From assembly GCA_949825065.1 (NCBI GenBank), contig OX463846.1, positions 13,701,753 to 13,765,752 on the forward strand: 64,000 bases of DNA. Direction: 5' to 3'. The DNA is from Odontocerum albicorne. Taxonomy: Eukaryota; Arthropoda; Insecta; Trichoptera; Odontoceridae. Shown here piece after piece: positions 1-13,799 of this stretch. The position numbers and the translations under genes were made by a program. The notes beneath the pieces are model-generated. The model was not told the DNA's origin. It saw only the letters and a program-made list of their open reading frames with translations, and made no database searches. Each line of letters opens with the position of its first letter. Position 1 is the first letter of the stretch.

Positions 1-156
1 AATGAATTGTTGTGTTGTCACTTAGTAGTTGCTTACATCAATTATAAAATTGCTCATTATATATAATTTGTGTCTTAGACATCGCTACATTATTTTGTTA
101 GATTATTTGACAATACACATTGGTATTGTCAAAGATATATTCTAAATACAGGTATA

Positions 157-2460
<2,304 letters not shown>

Positions 2461-2539
<79 letters not shown>
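2461..2539. repeat. (TA)n microsatellite at 5' edge of the RTE element
   Basis: About 39 TA units with no interruption. It is the partner of the tract at 177-265 on the other side of the RTE insertion. Confidence 0.95.
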
Positions 2540-2540
<1 letters not shown>

Positions 2541-2784
2541 GATTTGTTAATAAAAAGAGGAATTGCATGACGCTGGTCTATAATGAAATATCAGCTCTAG
2601 AGAGCATTGTTTAATTTTATAAAATGCAGCTCATCAGTACCACTTGAGTGATGAGGTGAATTGAGGAGTAAAAGGTGATTTAAAAGTTTGTATCTAAATA
2701 ATACAATTGAAGTATTTAATCCACCAGACCATTTGCACCAGCATTCCTGTCTTTGATATGATTATTACGATCAAATATTATGAT

Positions 2785-3010
2785 ATTATGCGTCGTCTAT
2801 GAGTCACTCGACTTTCACCTGAGGATACAGGTTCGATTTACTATCGGGTTCGTTATTGCTTATTTATTCACTTGTGGGATCGTATTGCTCACACGTTCGA
2901 TGATGAACCGCAAAGTCTGTGCATATTGCAGTGGTTCTTTGTTAGATTATGTGCCTAAATACTATACTGTCTCCCGGCCATGGTCTTAAGTATATCTGAA
3001 TCATCAGCTC
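2785..3010 (+). mobile_element. SINE, family B, diverged copy
   Basis: It contains a box-B-like GGTTCGATT near 2830, followed by the family-specific body with ACACGTTCGATGATGAACCG and CTGTCTCCCGGCCATGGTC. The same body is present in the copies near 12.5, 15.7 and 49.8 kb. The tRNA-like head is incomplete and there is no coding capacity. Families A, B and C are my own labels for this window. Confidence 0.6.
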
Positions 3011-3057
3011 GAATACATTAAAATGTGCTTTATGAATTAAAACATTAAATAATTACG

Positions 3058-3288
3058 CAGTTGTATAAGGTCTTTCGGAGTTTTGGACTGCGTGGTTTGG
3101 CTTATGAAGCCAACGTTTCGAAAATATTTCAGTTTCAGTTGCCATGGGAAAGTCGACTACAAGCAATTCCTGAAGATGAACTGAAATGTTTTCTAAACGT
3201 CGGTATCTTAAGCCAAACCATGCGGTACGATGAAAAGACCTTATTACAACTGATGCAAAGAATCGCGAAAGCCTCAAAACACATTTAA
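3058..3288. repeat. Imperfect palindrome (foldback repeat), copy 1
   Basis: The left half, beginning GTATAAGGTCTTTCGGAG, reappears as a diverged inverted copy in the right half, which read on the minus strand carries AATAAGGTCTTTTCATCG, then TGGTTTGGCTTA, GACGTTTAGAAAAC and CTTCAGGAATTG. The unit could fold into a long imperfect hairpin. The left arm also holds a perfect small hairpin, TTGGCTT ATG AAGCCAA. Open frames on both strands here are a by-product of the symmetry. A second copy lies at 5228. Confidence 0.65.
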
Positions 3289-3289
3289 A

Positions 3290-5225
3290 TAATTACGTAG
3301 TTTTTTTTAATCTAATGGGGAATGTTTAGAAAATTGGAGACTAGTATCTTACATAAGTAAATGTCTAAAATGTGACTGAAGTCATATTACCCTCATCATT
3401 ATACCAACTCAAAATTAATAAATTCAGTGCTGGTTTTTGTAGTTAAGTATAAATAAATGTTAAAAATCAGTCGTTATACTGATCGATCTAACCGCTCCAA
3501 TAGTTTGTACAAACTCCGACAGAGAGATAATATTCTATTTGCATCACTCCGACAACACATCGACTCAAAAAACTAACCACAAAATGTTTACGACCCGCCG
3601 AAGACATTTTAACGATAATGCGTATTTACGAGCTATACCAAAGGCCGGCTGATTTAATTGCCGAATAAAATTAAATTTACTGGCATCGATGGGATGTCGG
3701 TATTGCCAGTAGCAGTTCACAACAATATGGTGTGGATTTTTAATATGAATTTACCTTTAACTCACAGCTTGTGGCCTATTCATATTCATGTAAAATACTG
3801 GTTCGAGAGCAAAGGGATGAGTGTTCATTTTTTTCAATGATAAAATACGAGTATTCTATTTAGTTGTATACCTATATGCCAAAGACAAGATCATGATAAT
3901 TTTTTTATATCTTGTAAGCAATTTTTTTTTTATTTTATACCTTTCATTTGATAGTTCGTCTTTTTAATTTTCAATTAAATAATGATTAAGGCCTCGATTT
4001 ATTTATTTTATATTTGATACAGGTTTAACCCAATTACACCGAATAAAAAGAACAAAAATTAATTATTAAAAGTCAAAAACTAATATGATAACAGGAACAG
4101 TAAAACTCATACTTCCCTGTGAAGTCGCTCAGTTATGCCTACCGAGATATCGTTCAACAAGGTCATTCCGTGTGCGAGTTGTGATGCTTTAAACAGCTGT
4201 CAATGAATACGCAACCGAAAATAATTTTAATTTGCGATGACGTAAACAATTACTCGGTACATTGAACAAAATTTTATAAATCAATATAGGGTTTACTATT
4301 TTTTCTGTTAGCAATTTATATAAATATAGATCTATTTACACTTAAGGAGTATCATCAAAGAATATCAAATACAAAAATGTGAAATAGTGTCAGAGGTAAA
4401 ATATATATTCTTTGCAATAAGATGTCGCAGAAATCTCCTTTAGAAATCACTCATTCAACTATCAGGGAGTTATGGAACCCTCTCGGGTTCCATATAATTG
4501 ACTTGTACTCCAATCAACTGAAAATCAGTGGATTATAAAGACATAACCCAATGAATGCTCTAGAGACTCTTATAAATTTGACAGATAAACACCTGCTCTT
4601 AATATGAAACCCAAATATAAATTTACTGTTAAATATGAAGCCAAGGTTTTTGATAGTGTCGATACGCATGATGGACTGATCTTGATTAAGTACAGTAAAT
4701 ACTCCTGGGTTCCAGCATTTGAAAAACGTATGAGCTTACATTTAGAGATATTGAAACTATTGATGCGTTGACACCACTAGAAAAAAAAAATAAACACAGA
4801 TGTGTACTTGAATTTTCATAAATTTTGCAAGATTTTTTTTCTGAAGAATACCATATATGGCCCAGTTTATGACAATGGTGCGTGCAGACAGAGGAAGAGC
4901 TTGTGCGGCGAAGGTAGTATAGCAAATGTTATAAAAAAATCTAGACTGTGCTGATTTGAGCATTTATATCATACTGTGTGCAGGACATTGGTCCAACATG
5001 GGTGGTTTGTTCGGTGATCCGTTCGGGGCGTAGGAGAGTTGTTAGACTAAATCTGAAATGGGATGGAGATATGTTACAGAGAACTGCCATATACAGTCCT
5101 ATTTCGAGATTTTAGATTTTGATATATGAGAGAGAATTCAGTCTGATATCAACTATGATTTCGTCAAAACATCTGCAGTATTTACTTTGCTTCGGTTCTT
5201 TCCTTTTGAAGCGAGCATATTGTCA
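3290..5225. other. Non-coding, no recognised feature
   Basis: AT-rich sequence with short poly-T runs. Frames are short and resemble nothing I recognise. A slightly GC-richer patch lies at about 4100-4260. Confidence 0.6.
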
Positions 5226-5227
5226 GC

Positions 5228-5370
5228 AGCATAAGGTCTTTTTCGGAGTGTTGTACAGCGTGATTTGGTTTATGATGTGGATGTTTAGAAAACGTGTTTT
5301 CATTATTTGAAGTTGGCTTCAAACAAGTCCTGAAGATAAAGACTGCAACGTTTTCAAAAGCATCAAAAAA
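5228..5370 (+). repeat. Foldback repeat family, copy 2
   Basis: GCATAAGGTCTTTTTCGGAG and the following GCGTGATTTGGTTTATGATG line up with the left arm of the 3058 element. CAAACAAGTCCTGAAGATAA lines up with its right arm. The small TTGGCTT hairpin is lost here, so this copy is more decayed. Confidence 0.6.
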
Positions 5371-5647
5371 TATACGATAAAATCATTTTACGTATAAGAT
5401 ATTTTTAATATTAACCTATTTCTTTTAGTAACGTAACATATAAGGTTCTTCGGACATTGAAAATCATGGTGACTTTTTCATTGATAATCCAGGACGATTC
5501 TTTGACATCAGTTATTATTTTTTCTCAAATTCTGAAGTACAATTTTTAGAATCTTTAATGTTGGCGATAAATCTCAAAAAACAAACCATCCACTAACTAC
5601 TCGTAGATAGTTATCCTGTCAAAGATTTTCAGTAACCAACATAATCT

Positions 5648-5745
5648 TTGTGATCTAGTTGTCAAGACGCTCGCCTTTAATTCCAGGATTTCGGTTTTGA
5701 TTCCAAACTAAACAAAAAAGTATCCTAATCTGATTAAAAATTTGT
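5648..5745 (+). mobile_element. SINE head fragment
   Basis: The order is a box-A-like TTGTGATCTAGTTGTCAAGAC, then a decayed box B (TTCGGTTTTGATTCCAA), then the SINE link sequence AAAAAAGTATCCTAATCTG. It matches the arrangement of the better-preserved SINEs of this window. The remainder is not recognisable. Confidence 0.5.
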
Positions 5746-6200
5746 TGAAGAAGTAATTGAGAAAAAAAAAATCGCGTCCATTAGTATTGCTAACGTGCAT
5801 GATAACGAATTATGTACTTAATCCATTGAATCGAAGCCCGAAGACTCGAATAATTTGTCTATATACAATTATGTCTCTTGGGCACACCGTTCAACATATC
5901 TGCATCAGAATACGGATAAGTACCATGCAAATGAACTAATGGCACCAATATAACCGCCTTCTATCGATCTTCAAGTTTGATCCATAATGCAGCTAAGTGC
6001 TAACCAAACCCTGATAGACCTTTACTTTTAGCGCCTGTCCTATCCCTATCTTTCGTAATACTTCATTGTTTGGCGCATGGTGGAAGCATGACACGTTTAC
6101 ATTTTTTAATGGACCTACGACCCTGAAGTGTCTTGATGTAAATATTATATCTCACTTTCTTAGAAAACCTGCTTTGTTTAGTTCAAATCGGGCTTTTATA
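5746..6200. other. Non-coding, no recognised feature
   Basis: No convincing frame or repeat was found. Confidence 0.5.
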
Positions 6201-6204
6201 ATCC

Positions 6205-6470
6205 AATAGTGAGAATGTCCCGAGAGTGGATGTTGGGCATATTTAGTTCAACGCTGTCAGAGTTTAGGAGGATGGTGACTGAATTGAGAGGAAAAATAAT
6301 GTTTTTTTTTCTCGTCATCTGCATAATTTATAACATTTTTACTAATTTGCTGACATGACTGAACTACTATATGTATGAGATTAGCACTGATAATTGGGAA
6401 TTAAACCGTTGGAATTATTTATAAATAATCTGTTTTGTGTCTATTAATTGATTTATTTCAGCTTTGTGTT
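6205..6470 (+). repeat. Dispersed repeat family D, copy 1
   Basis: It matches the segment at 46045-46310 in the same order and orientation. Shared blocks are the AGTGAGAATGT/AGTAAGAATGT start, TTTAGGAGGATGG, a T-rich stretch, TTTGC(T/C)GACATGA, ACTGGTAATTGGGA-like sequence and the following ATTATTT region. It is probably an old SINE or retroelement tail; no coding signal is left. Confidence 0.55.
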
Positions 6471-6474
6471 CTTT

Positions 6475-7715
6475 TGAATATAAATAAAATTTAATTTATT
6501 ATCTGATAAATTCAACATCTAATGTTTTATATTTATTTGAAGTGTAAACTCATCAAGTATCCATTTGTAACACTTTTGCATGGTTATTAATATTAATTCA
6601 TCCATTTTGTTTCTCGATAACGCAACTATTTCAGCGCTCAATAAGAGGAAAACGTTATTATATTGTATACGCACGATTGCATCAATGAGATAATGTCTCA
6701 ATATCAAGGTTTTTAACTAACGCGAGTCGGCGAGGACATTAATTTTATGTCGTACAATCAAAATGGCAATTAATAAAACATGAAATTTATCCACTAAACC
6801 AAAGGCTATAACAGCGGCTGCTACGTGTAAACTGAAGTATTTCTAAACTTTAATTATATCAGAAATGGAATTGTTTTATAGCTTGCACACATTTGCATAC
6901 ATTAAGCATGTAATAACTATGGGCATGGATTTTTACTCTGTGATCATTTTATTAGTAAACCTCTGTTCCACATTAATTTTAAATATAATATTTTATATAA
7001 ATGACAAATGCAAATGTAAAGCGTGTGATGACGAGTTGTTGGACATGATTTTGATGTGGTGGTTGAGATTATGAGACGGTTGGAATTGTGGGATAGTTTG
7101 GAATTTAAGTATTTGTAATGATGGTCACCTGGAGATGATAAGGAGGCATCGAATAATTCTCCGAAAAAAACATAAATCGGTTGGTCCAAACCCTCGTTTT
7201 TTCTATTTTTCGAGACTTGGACACCCAAGGCACATACAAAGATTTGATACCTTGAGATGTGGTCCTGGAAGCAGCTCGTGTGTAATCCATGGACTGCCTG
7301 AAGAACCAATTGATCAATTATAGAAGAGCTCCGGATTAAGACTTGATTAGGCTCAGTGTTGTGTGCAAATAGAACCTTTTAACAGATTACGCGTAGAGAG
7401 ATGATAGCTTTCAGTGGTCAATTCTGGCGGGAAGTGTTAATGTCTAAAGAAATAAATACAGATCATCCATTTTATATGTGCTTATTTCAGATAACGCTGC
7501 ATTAGGCACGAGCTTGGTTGTGCTAGAGAAAGATTGTTGATGACCATGGTGATCATGGCCCTCAGAATTGAGGGAACGACCAAGAAGAAATAAATAAATA
7601 ATAGGTTTATTGATAACAATATATTGTAGTATGTAAATATAAACCCTGAAATTAATCATAACATATACGAGTATATATAAAGGTAATGCAAAACCAAATA
7701 CGTCTCAACTGAGCT
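6475..7715. other. Non-coding, no recognised feature
   Basis: AT-rich. The frames at 6865-7323 are short, lack recognisable motifs and overlap on both strands. A 15-bp near-palindrome CCATGGTGATCATGG lies near 7544. Confidence 0.5.
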
Positions 7716-7716
7716 C

Positions 7717-8090
7717 GTTATTACTGGGTCTCGTAGTCGAGGATCCGCTCACCATTACAGCGTCCAGTTGGAAAACGTAGCTGTGCCGTGAAGTTTTTTT
7801 AAGTGAGTAAACTACTGCACACCAGCAAACTCACCGGCCACACTCTTTATTGGATCCGATGCCACATCGAAGTTAGACAATCGGATAACAGCGGGATGTT
7901 TTTTCTTTCTTTCTTTTTTTGGAAGAATAGATATAACCAAAGCCATAGGCATTCTTATACCCCCAAATATTAGGCGGAAAATGCCTGTGTCATTCGAGGT
8001 AAGTAAGTTTAAGTTTTCAAACCAGCGACCTTCCGCATTGAAATATACATCAGCTGAGATACACCCACACCAATATGAGGCTATAAACAT
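7717..8090 (-). mobile_element. SINE, family C, copy 1
   Basis: Read on the minus strand it runs from a degenerate tRNA-like head (TCGCTGGTTTGAAAAC, about 8010-8030) through TATAAGAATGCCTATGGCTT, the GTTTGCTGGTGTGCAGTAG block, and the 3' end with CCTCGACTACGAGACCC. The same order occurs in the copies at 32907 and 59913. The body contains a T-rich insertion. Likely transcribed by RNA polymerase III when intact; it carries no protein. Confidence 0.7.
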
Positions 8091-8094
8091 AGAG

Positions 8095-9305
8095 CATGAA
8101 TGTTACAGATGGATGTTATAGTAAAAGTATTTAGGACAAATGTATGAAATTTGTGGTTAATGAATGAGATCACTTCGTTAACGGATTTACCTAGTGAAAT
8201 ACTCGTAGTTCTCTATATTCACAAAATTGAAGACTTCTGAATTTTTACATTTTGTACTTGACGGTTCGCCTTTCCATTAAAACGGTGTCCTCGTAAGTAT
8301 TGTATTGCGGATGGTAAAGCAAATTAATAAAAATTTTAGCTCGAGAATACAAGGAGAGGAGTTTGCGCATTCTTGGATTTCTTGGTGCAGAATATCGTCG
8401 ATGCGAAACACTTGCAGTGCTTCTCTCATTAATTAACACTGACATTCTTGTACTCAGTTTTCTGGGTTGCAAGAATACTTTTCCATATTTATAATTGTAA
8501 TGTTTTTTTTTGCTTTTATTTATGGTGTGTTCGCCATATGCTTAAATGTCTTTCACATCTCTTCCTTTCAATAATGTGCAACATTGCCTTCATTTAAGGT
8601 ATGTTTTCATATAGTGATCTAATTAGGAAATACAAGTATGTTTGGAATTTGAATAATGTTAATCGAAAAAAATCATGCGTTGAAAATGTTTTCTCCCTGT
8701 TTTATATTTACTAGCTTCTTGATTTTGCAATTGTTTGTGGAATGATTTTGCAAATGTTATATTAAAAAAAAAAACAAAGCAACGCGGTTCAATATCTTTT
8801 TCATCTAGACTTTGCTGAAGTTCACAGCGTTAATAAAATCATTTTTTTTCCTGGTCTTGAACTGTATGAGTTAATTCCTCGACATTCAGTCAGATATGCA
8901 CATACTGGCGAATATTCTTCAACCATGACTATTTCATCCTGTCATTATATTAGTTACCTTCTATTTATTTTTTTCGTGTCATATTTTCTCTCTCTTATTT
9001 CAGTTTTCAACATTTAAGATTTTTTTTAAATTTGAAGATCATTTAAAAGACAGTGGTATTAGTGACGAATTCAATCGAGGATACATTCAATTTTAGTCTG
9101 TTTAATCGTATTTCAAAAGCCTCAATTCGTTTTGATTGCAATATTCATATTTCACAACCAATTAACACAAATTACGCATTTCACAAGCAGTGATGAATTT
9201 AAATATTTATTTAAATTTTTTGTCGGGATCCATATTTTTGTTGCTCTGCTTTCAAGATAATTAGAGAACTGCGATTTTTTAATACTTATCCATTAGGAGT
9301 GGAAT
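8095..9305. other. Non-coding, no recognised feature
   Basis: AT-rich with poly-T and poly-A runs; nothing recognisable. Confidence 0.5.
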
Positions 9306-9313
9306 GTATAAAG

Positions 9314-9919
9314 CAGGGGTGGCCAAACCGTGGCGCATTGGATGATTACAAGTGGCGCATTGCATTCTTGCGCCTACTTATTCTTTTCATTTAAAAATGT
9401 TTATTATGTATATAAGCATACTTTTATTTAAAAAAATATTAAGCATATGCCAGGACTCTTTCTAGTGAGTAGAGAGAACAGACAACTCCAAGTTCCAAGC
9501 TGATCTCGCTCTCAGTGATTCATCTCGCTCAGAGCTCTCTCTCTCTCTCACCACATCCAACAACTGTGGTCCAGAGTTATCTTCACCAAACGAGACTCTC
9601 CGGCAGCTGTAGCACCATCAAAGGGGTCCACGACAGCGATCACTCTCTCGTCCATGAGATCATTTCTGACTGTTGTAGATTGGTGCTCCAATAAACGTGT
9701 GTCTTTTGAAATGGCGTAAATTACAATAATTAATTGAATTGCGTGATTGAGTTATTCATTTTCCTTCCCTAAGCGAAGCAGATCCTACCCCTATCCCTAT
9801 TTTACAACCCTAAACGTGAACTTATGTTAAGAAGGTAAAAAGTGCTTGAGTTGTATGGCGCATCTGAATTCGTCTATGGAAAAATTGGCGCATGGTATGC
9901 AAAAGGTTGGCCACCTCTG
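9314..9919. mobile_element. hAT-like MITE with perfect 8-bp target duplication
   Basis: Terminal inverted repeats are CAGGGGTGGCCAAACC on the left and the reverse complement of CAGAGGTGGCCAACC on the right. The element is flanked on both sides by GTATAAAG (9306-9313 and 9920-9927). CAG-type termini and an 8-bp target duplication are the signature of the hAT superfamily. At 606 bp without a transposase frame it is non-autonomous. Inside are repeated TGGCGCAT motifs near each end and a CT-rich run (about 9530-9550). Confidence 0.88.
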
Positions 9920-9929
9920 GTATAAAGCT

Positions 9930-10410
9930 TACATAATTTTTACATGTTTAAAATACCTGCCTCTAAACCTAGTTTATGCCGCTATCTCTACTTAAAATAA
10001 ATTCAATTGTTGTAGGATGCTAATTTAAAAGGAAAAACAAAAGGAGTGTAAGATGTCTTAGTATTGTACATAGATTTATTAAGTAAAAGCGTTTAAATTC
10101 AAAACTTATACAGAAAAGACAAGTTAAGGTGATGGCTCAATTAATAAATAATCCATTTTAGAAGGCAGTTGCAAAAATCTTCAACGTACATAGAATACAA
10201 AGTACTTATTTAAATGGAAGTATAATACAGGCATTAAAAAGTATTTCACTGCATTAAACGTGATTTTAGTACTGTTTATTTTCAGTGACGTAACCAGAAT
10301 AACAATGGCAACTTCTAAAGATCTACAAATCAGGTAATATCTAGTAAGATAAAACTTATTGATTTGAATTTAAAATATTATTTTTTAATTTCCACGTCGT
10401 TATATCATAC
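9930..10410. other. Non-coding, no recognised feature
   Basis: AT-rich; nothing recognised. Confidence 0.5.
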
Positions 10411-10414
10411 CAAC

Positions 10415-10660
10415 TTCCGTTATCTAGTTCGTAAGATTCGCGTTTTTTAAATTGGAGTTTTGGGCTCAATTCCCAATTATACTAAGAAAGGGTCCTATCC
10501 TGGTTAAGAGTTTGTCAGTAGCCTATTGGCGAAGTTGTTCTTCTCTGCATGTGACAGTTTTTAACAATTTTTTTTATCAATATTTGTTATTACTTGTTGG
10601 TAATGACTTAAAACATTTGCTTCTGGTTCATATTCAACTTTAGGAAGTATGACCGCGTGT
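10415..10660 (+). mobile_element. SINE, family B, partial copy
   Basis: A decayed box B (GGGCTCAATTCCCAATTATAC) is followed by GTCCTATCCTGGTTAAGAG and TTTGTCAGTAGCC, the conserved link of family B. The 3' part fades into unique sequence. Confidence 0.5.
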
Positions 10661-10664
10661 CAGA

Positions 10665-11405
10665 GTTTTGAAACTAACTTCAATTACTTGAAAACAGACA
10701 GCGAAGGAATTTTTCACGATCCATTGACAATATTTTTCGTGCTTAACAATCCCAATTCTCCCTCATATCTTCACTAAAATTTCCACTTTCCTTTATAAGA
10801 TGGATGTTCTCTTCGATCGGGCGATGAGAAACTCTTTTGCATACTACACACCTTATTTTACACTTTTTCATTTGTGGTTCACTCGGAGTGACTGTTGAAT
10901 GTTCTTCAAAGAGTTATCAGATGTGCATCATCCTTATTTAGGTTTAAGAGAAAATCAAATAATTATTGCATTACTCAGAATAGCCTTTCATCCTAATTTT
11001 CTTTGATTCCCTTCCTTCATCTTGAAAGAATTTCTTTCCTCTAATTTTACAATTTTCGTTAAGAGTTTGGTAATTTATGATTTTTTTCTTGAATTTAAAC
11101 GTTTACTCCTTTTGTAAAATCTGCCATGGATTAAATAATTTGATGTTTTCAAGGTGAGCTGTTTGGTTAGAAAAAATGCTATATAGAATTAAGCCCACCA
11201 GATGTACCAAGCATAACCATGTACACTTAATCATGAAAATAATAAACATCAATAAATTATCGTCGTTGGGTTTTTTGGCATGCTATTTTATAGATTCGCG
11301 GACCTAGTTTGTTCTTACGCGATTAGTTGTTAAGCACTTTCAGTACGGATCTGTATCGCCAACCTTCCGAAAAGCTTCCGTTACAAAATATCAATGAAAT
11401 ATGCT
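10665..11405. other. Non-coding, no recognised feature
   Basis: AT-rich; nothing recognised. Confidence 0.5.
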
Positions 11406-11410
11406 TTGTA

Positions 11411-11605
11411 ATTCGTTTTATCAAACATTGTTTATTCCACTTTATGAAACGGTATAACCATACAGGTTTCAAAGTTTTCACCTCATCATCAGGGCAGTAC
11501 AAACAAGACTGAATTCGGTTCGAACTGGTACCGACATACACACTTCTAACGGTAAACGTTTGGGTTGGGGATTGTGGGTGGAGGGAGACAGGAGACAACT
11601 TCATA
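11411..11605 (-). mobile_element. Penelope-like element, 3' terminal fragment
   Basis: It aligns with the 3' end of the GIY-YIG-bearing element at 29470-30045. Shared blocks on the minus strand are GGTACCAGTTCGAACCGAAT, CAGTCTTGTTTGTACTGCC, CTGATGATGAGGTGAAAAC, TTTGAAACCTG and the AGTGGAATAAACAATGTTTG end. Only untranslated 3' sequence remains. A hammerhead-like core lies at 11466-11492 (see findings). Confidence 0.7.
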
Positions 11606-11784
11606 GCCAAATATTGCTTTCAGAGCTGGTTCGGTAAAAAAATCGAAGGACGTGAAGTGCCATGCTATGGAACGATCGTTTATGGCGTTCCTGTGTTTCT
11701 GATGGAACGTATTGGGTGATTATAAATAATAAAAATTAATGCAGTCCTGTTTGAAATACTATAATTTCGCTTACTTATTAACAA

Positions 11785-11980
11785 TACAACCTGGCGAGTT
11801 TATTTATTATCAGGTGGTAATGTACTTCAACCAACCAGAATAATAAATAAAGAGGGTTTAAGTGAAAATTAAACTTATACGTTATTGAAAAAAAAATGGA
11901 TACCAACAGGAATCGAGCCCGCAACTCCCGGGTTACGAGTAGAAGGAAAGCGTCTTGCAAACTAGGCCATAGAGGCTATC
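11785..11980 (-). mobile_element. SINE, family A
   Basis: On the minus strand it has a box A (TGGCCTAGTTTGCAAGACG), an 18-bp variable arm and a box B (CGGGCTCGATTCCTGTTGG). A poly-T/A link, CACTTAAACCC-like sequence and the 3' end with ACCAGATTGG-type blocks and CGCCAGGTTGT follow. The head is tRNA-like but interrupted at the acceptor, and the same unit recurs at least seven more times in the window, so it is a SINE and not a tRNA gene. Confidence 0.75.
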
Positions 11981-11984
11981 CATC

Positions 11985-12495
11985 GTACGTATAAATATTC
12001 ATTGTACGTAAATGTGAGTAAATTAAAATGGTAACGCCAATGACCTGTATACATCTATGATTCCCCATTACTGTGTTCTCTAAGATGTTGATCGATAGAA
12101 CATTTAATATGCGAATCGTATCAGTAATAAACATTCTTAGAAACAATTTATTGTTCCTCCCAGTCATTACTTAGAATGTCAGAGGATTGCCTGGAATACA
12201 CAATGATAACATTAAATGTTCATGTTCGTACGGGCTTTAGGCATTTGGATTGAAATATATGGCCAACGAAATTATTCCAACGATAAATTCACGAAGGAGC
12301 GCCACTAACAATAATTTCTCATAAATTGTAAACATGGTTTCAAAATAAGGTTTAAAGTTTGTTTCGAGATGATTTCAAGTTTTACAAAGATTGTCGTTGC
12401 ATGTTGTATTCAAATTTGCAAGTTCGAATCCTTGTAGATTCTCTCAGGACTTTTTTGTATACTAATTTTATTTCATGTTTATAAATGTTTTTGGG
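11985..12495. other. Non-coding, no recognised feature
   Basis: Nothing recognised. Confidence 0.5.
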
Positions 12496-12497
12496 CG

Positions 12498-12740
12498 ACG
12501 ACCTCTGTAGCCTAGTAGTAACACTCTTGACTTTCATCCGAGGGCTTCTAGTTTAATTCTCAATGGTACCCAAAAAAAGGGTATCAGTCTGGTAAAATAT
12601 GTCGTTGGGTAACACCGAGCGGTAATGTTACTAACACGTTCAATGACGAACCGTGAATTCCGTACCTCCTCGAGATGTTCTAAACCCGAAGGGTCGCTTA
12701 ACTGAGGCCGAAGATAATATTGTCTCCCGGTCACTCTATC
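12498..12740 (+). mobile_element. SINE, family B
   Basis: Head: CGACCTCTGTAGCCTAGTAG (box A region) and GTTTAATTCTCAATGGTACC (decayed box B). Body: AAAAAGGGTATCAGTCTGG, ACACGTTCAATGACGAACCG and AATATTGTCTCCCGGTCAC. The body blocks are shared with the copies near 2.8, 15.7 and 49.8 kb. Confidence 0.7.
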
Positions 12741-13429
12741 TCTCTAATATATGTCCCAAATACTAATTTGAGTATATTAATTGGTACTATACGAAAAAAG
12801 CTTTTGTAGCTTATTCGCCCCATGGGATATGTTCTAAAAGTGTAATGTAGTAACACAAATAGTGCAATAGAGAAATCTGCCGTTCACAACATGCCTTAAA
12901 ATAAAATAAGTCAATGCGAATACTAAAAAGATACTTTTTCATTCACTTCTGATAATTTTATGTATAACATTTAAATGGCACCTTAAATGTAAGTCTGTCA
13001 TAAGTTGTTTATTTCAGATTGTCACAGTTCATCAAAATGAATGTCGATTTTATTTGGATCAAGATCTGAGAAATGTTAGCCTAACATATACGTTCCATCA
13101 GGAACGCAGGGATACTCCGAAACTGCTCCATCTCCATATCGTAACACCTATTAAAGGTGTCCATCTTTTTCATTTAGCCCCTTCCAGACAAATAGCGCAC
13201 CTCTTCACCATTTATCAGGCGGTATCTTTAGTACGTGATCTCAACACCCTTTTCACCCTTATTGCAGTGGTTGTAAACTTCTGCTGCATCCTAAGACGAA
13301 TTGTCTCGTTCGTCACATTCTCGTATGACCTGAAATTCAAGATCATTCTAAGGTATCTGTTTTCAAAACTGAATTATTCTGTCTTGGGTCTTGGTAACAT
13401 GTTGAGATTCAGAGTCAAAATAATTAGTA

Positions 13430-13790
13430 TTCTTCTTTTTCCATATACCACAAGGCGTACTAACGTCACTTTTGTCTGTGAATTTGAGATTATCGAAAGG
13501 ATTTCGACAATATTTAGAATAAAATAATCCTAACGTACTTTGGCCATGTTACTAGAAAGAATGACGAGAGTTTAGAGAAATTGGTGATCACGGGGACAGT
13601 TGAGAGAAAGTGATTAAGAAGAAAGTGTCGTATGAGATGAACGAATCTAAAAAAAGAGTTAACATGACTCTTTGAGCGCTGCATTCAACATTATCCAGAA
13701 CCAAAGGAAAGATGGAGACAGTTGTTGCGCCGAGTTGAAGACATAGAAAAGCAACTCACCATTCAAAATTAAGAACACGATGAAGATGAA
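13430..13790 (+). pseudogene. RTE-like reverse transcriptase C-terminal remnant
   Basis: Frameshifted plus-strand translation gives RRTNV (13454 on), then IERISTIFRIK, then LTYFGHVTRKNDESLEKLV, then GTVERK and a decayed RGRSP-W block ending with a KW/MET-LLRRVED-like segment. These are the blocks that follow the catalytic domain in RTE-type ORFs (LGYFGHIxRR, followed by RGRxxxRW). Stops and at least two frameshifts interrupt it. The open frame 13054-13527 overlaps its beginning; its upstream part is not recognisable. Confidence 0.65.
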
Positions 13791-13799
13791 AATAGTATT

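Noticed and set aside
3053..3288. Open frames on both strands as a small gene
   Set aside because: They arise from the near-palindromic repeat, and neither carries a recognisable domain.
13054..13527. 157-codon open frame as a host gene
   Set aside because: Its end reads into reverse-transcriptase remnants (RRTNV, IERIS, then FGHVTRKN in another frame) and the rest has no domain.
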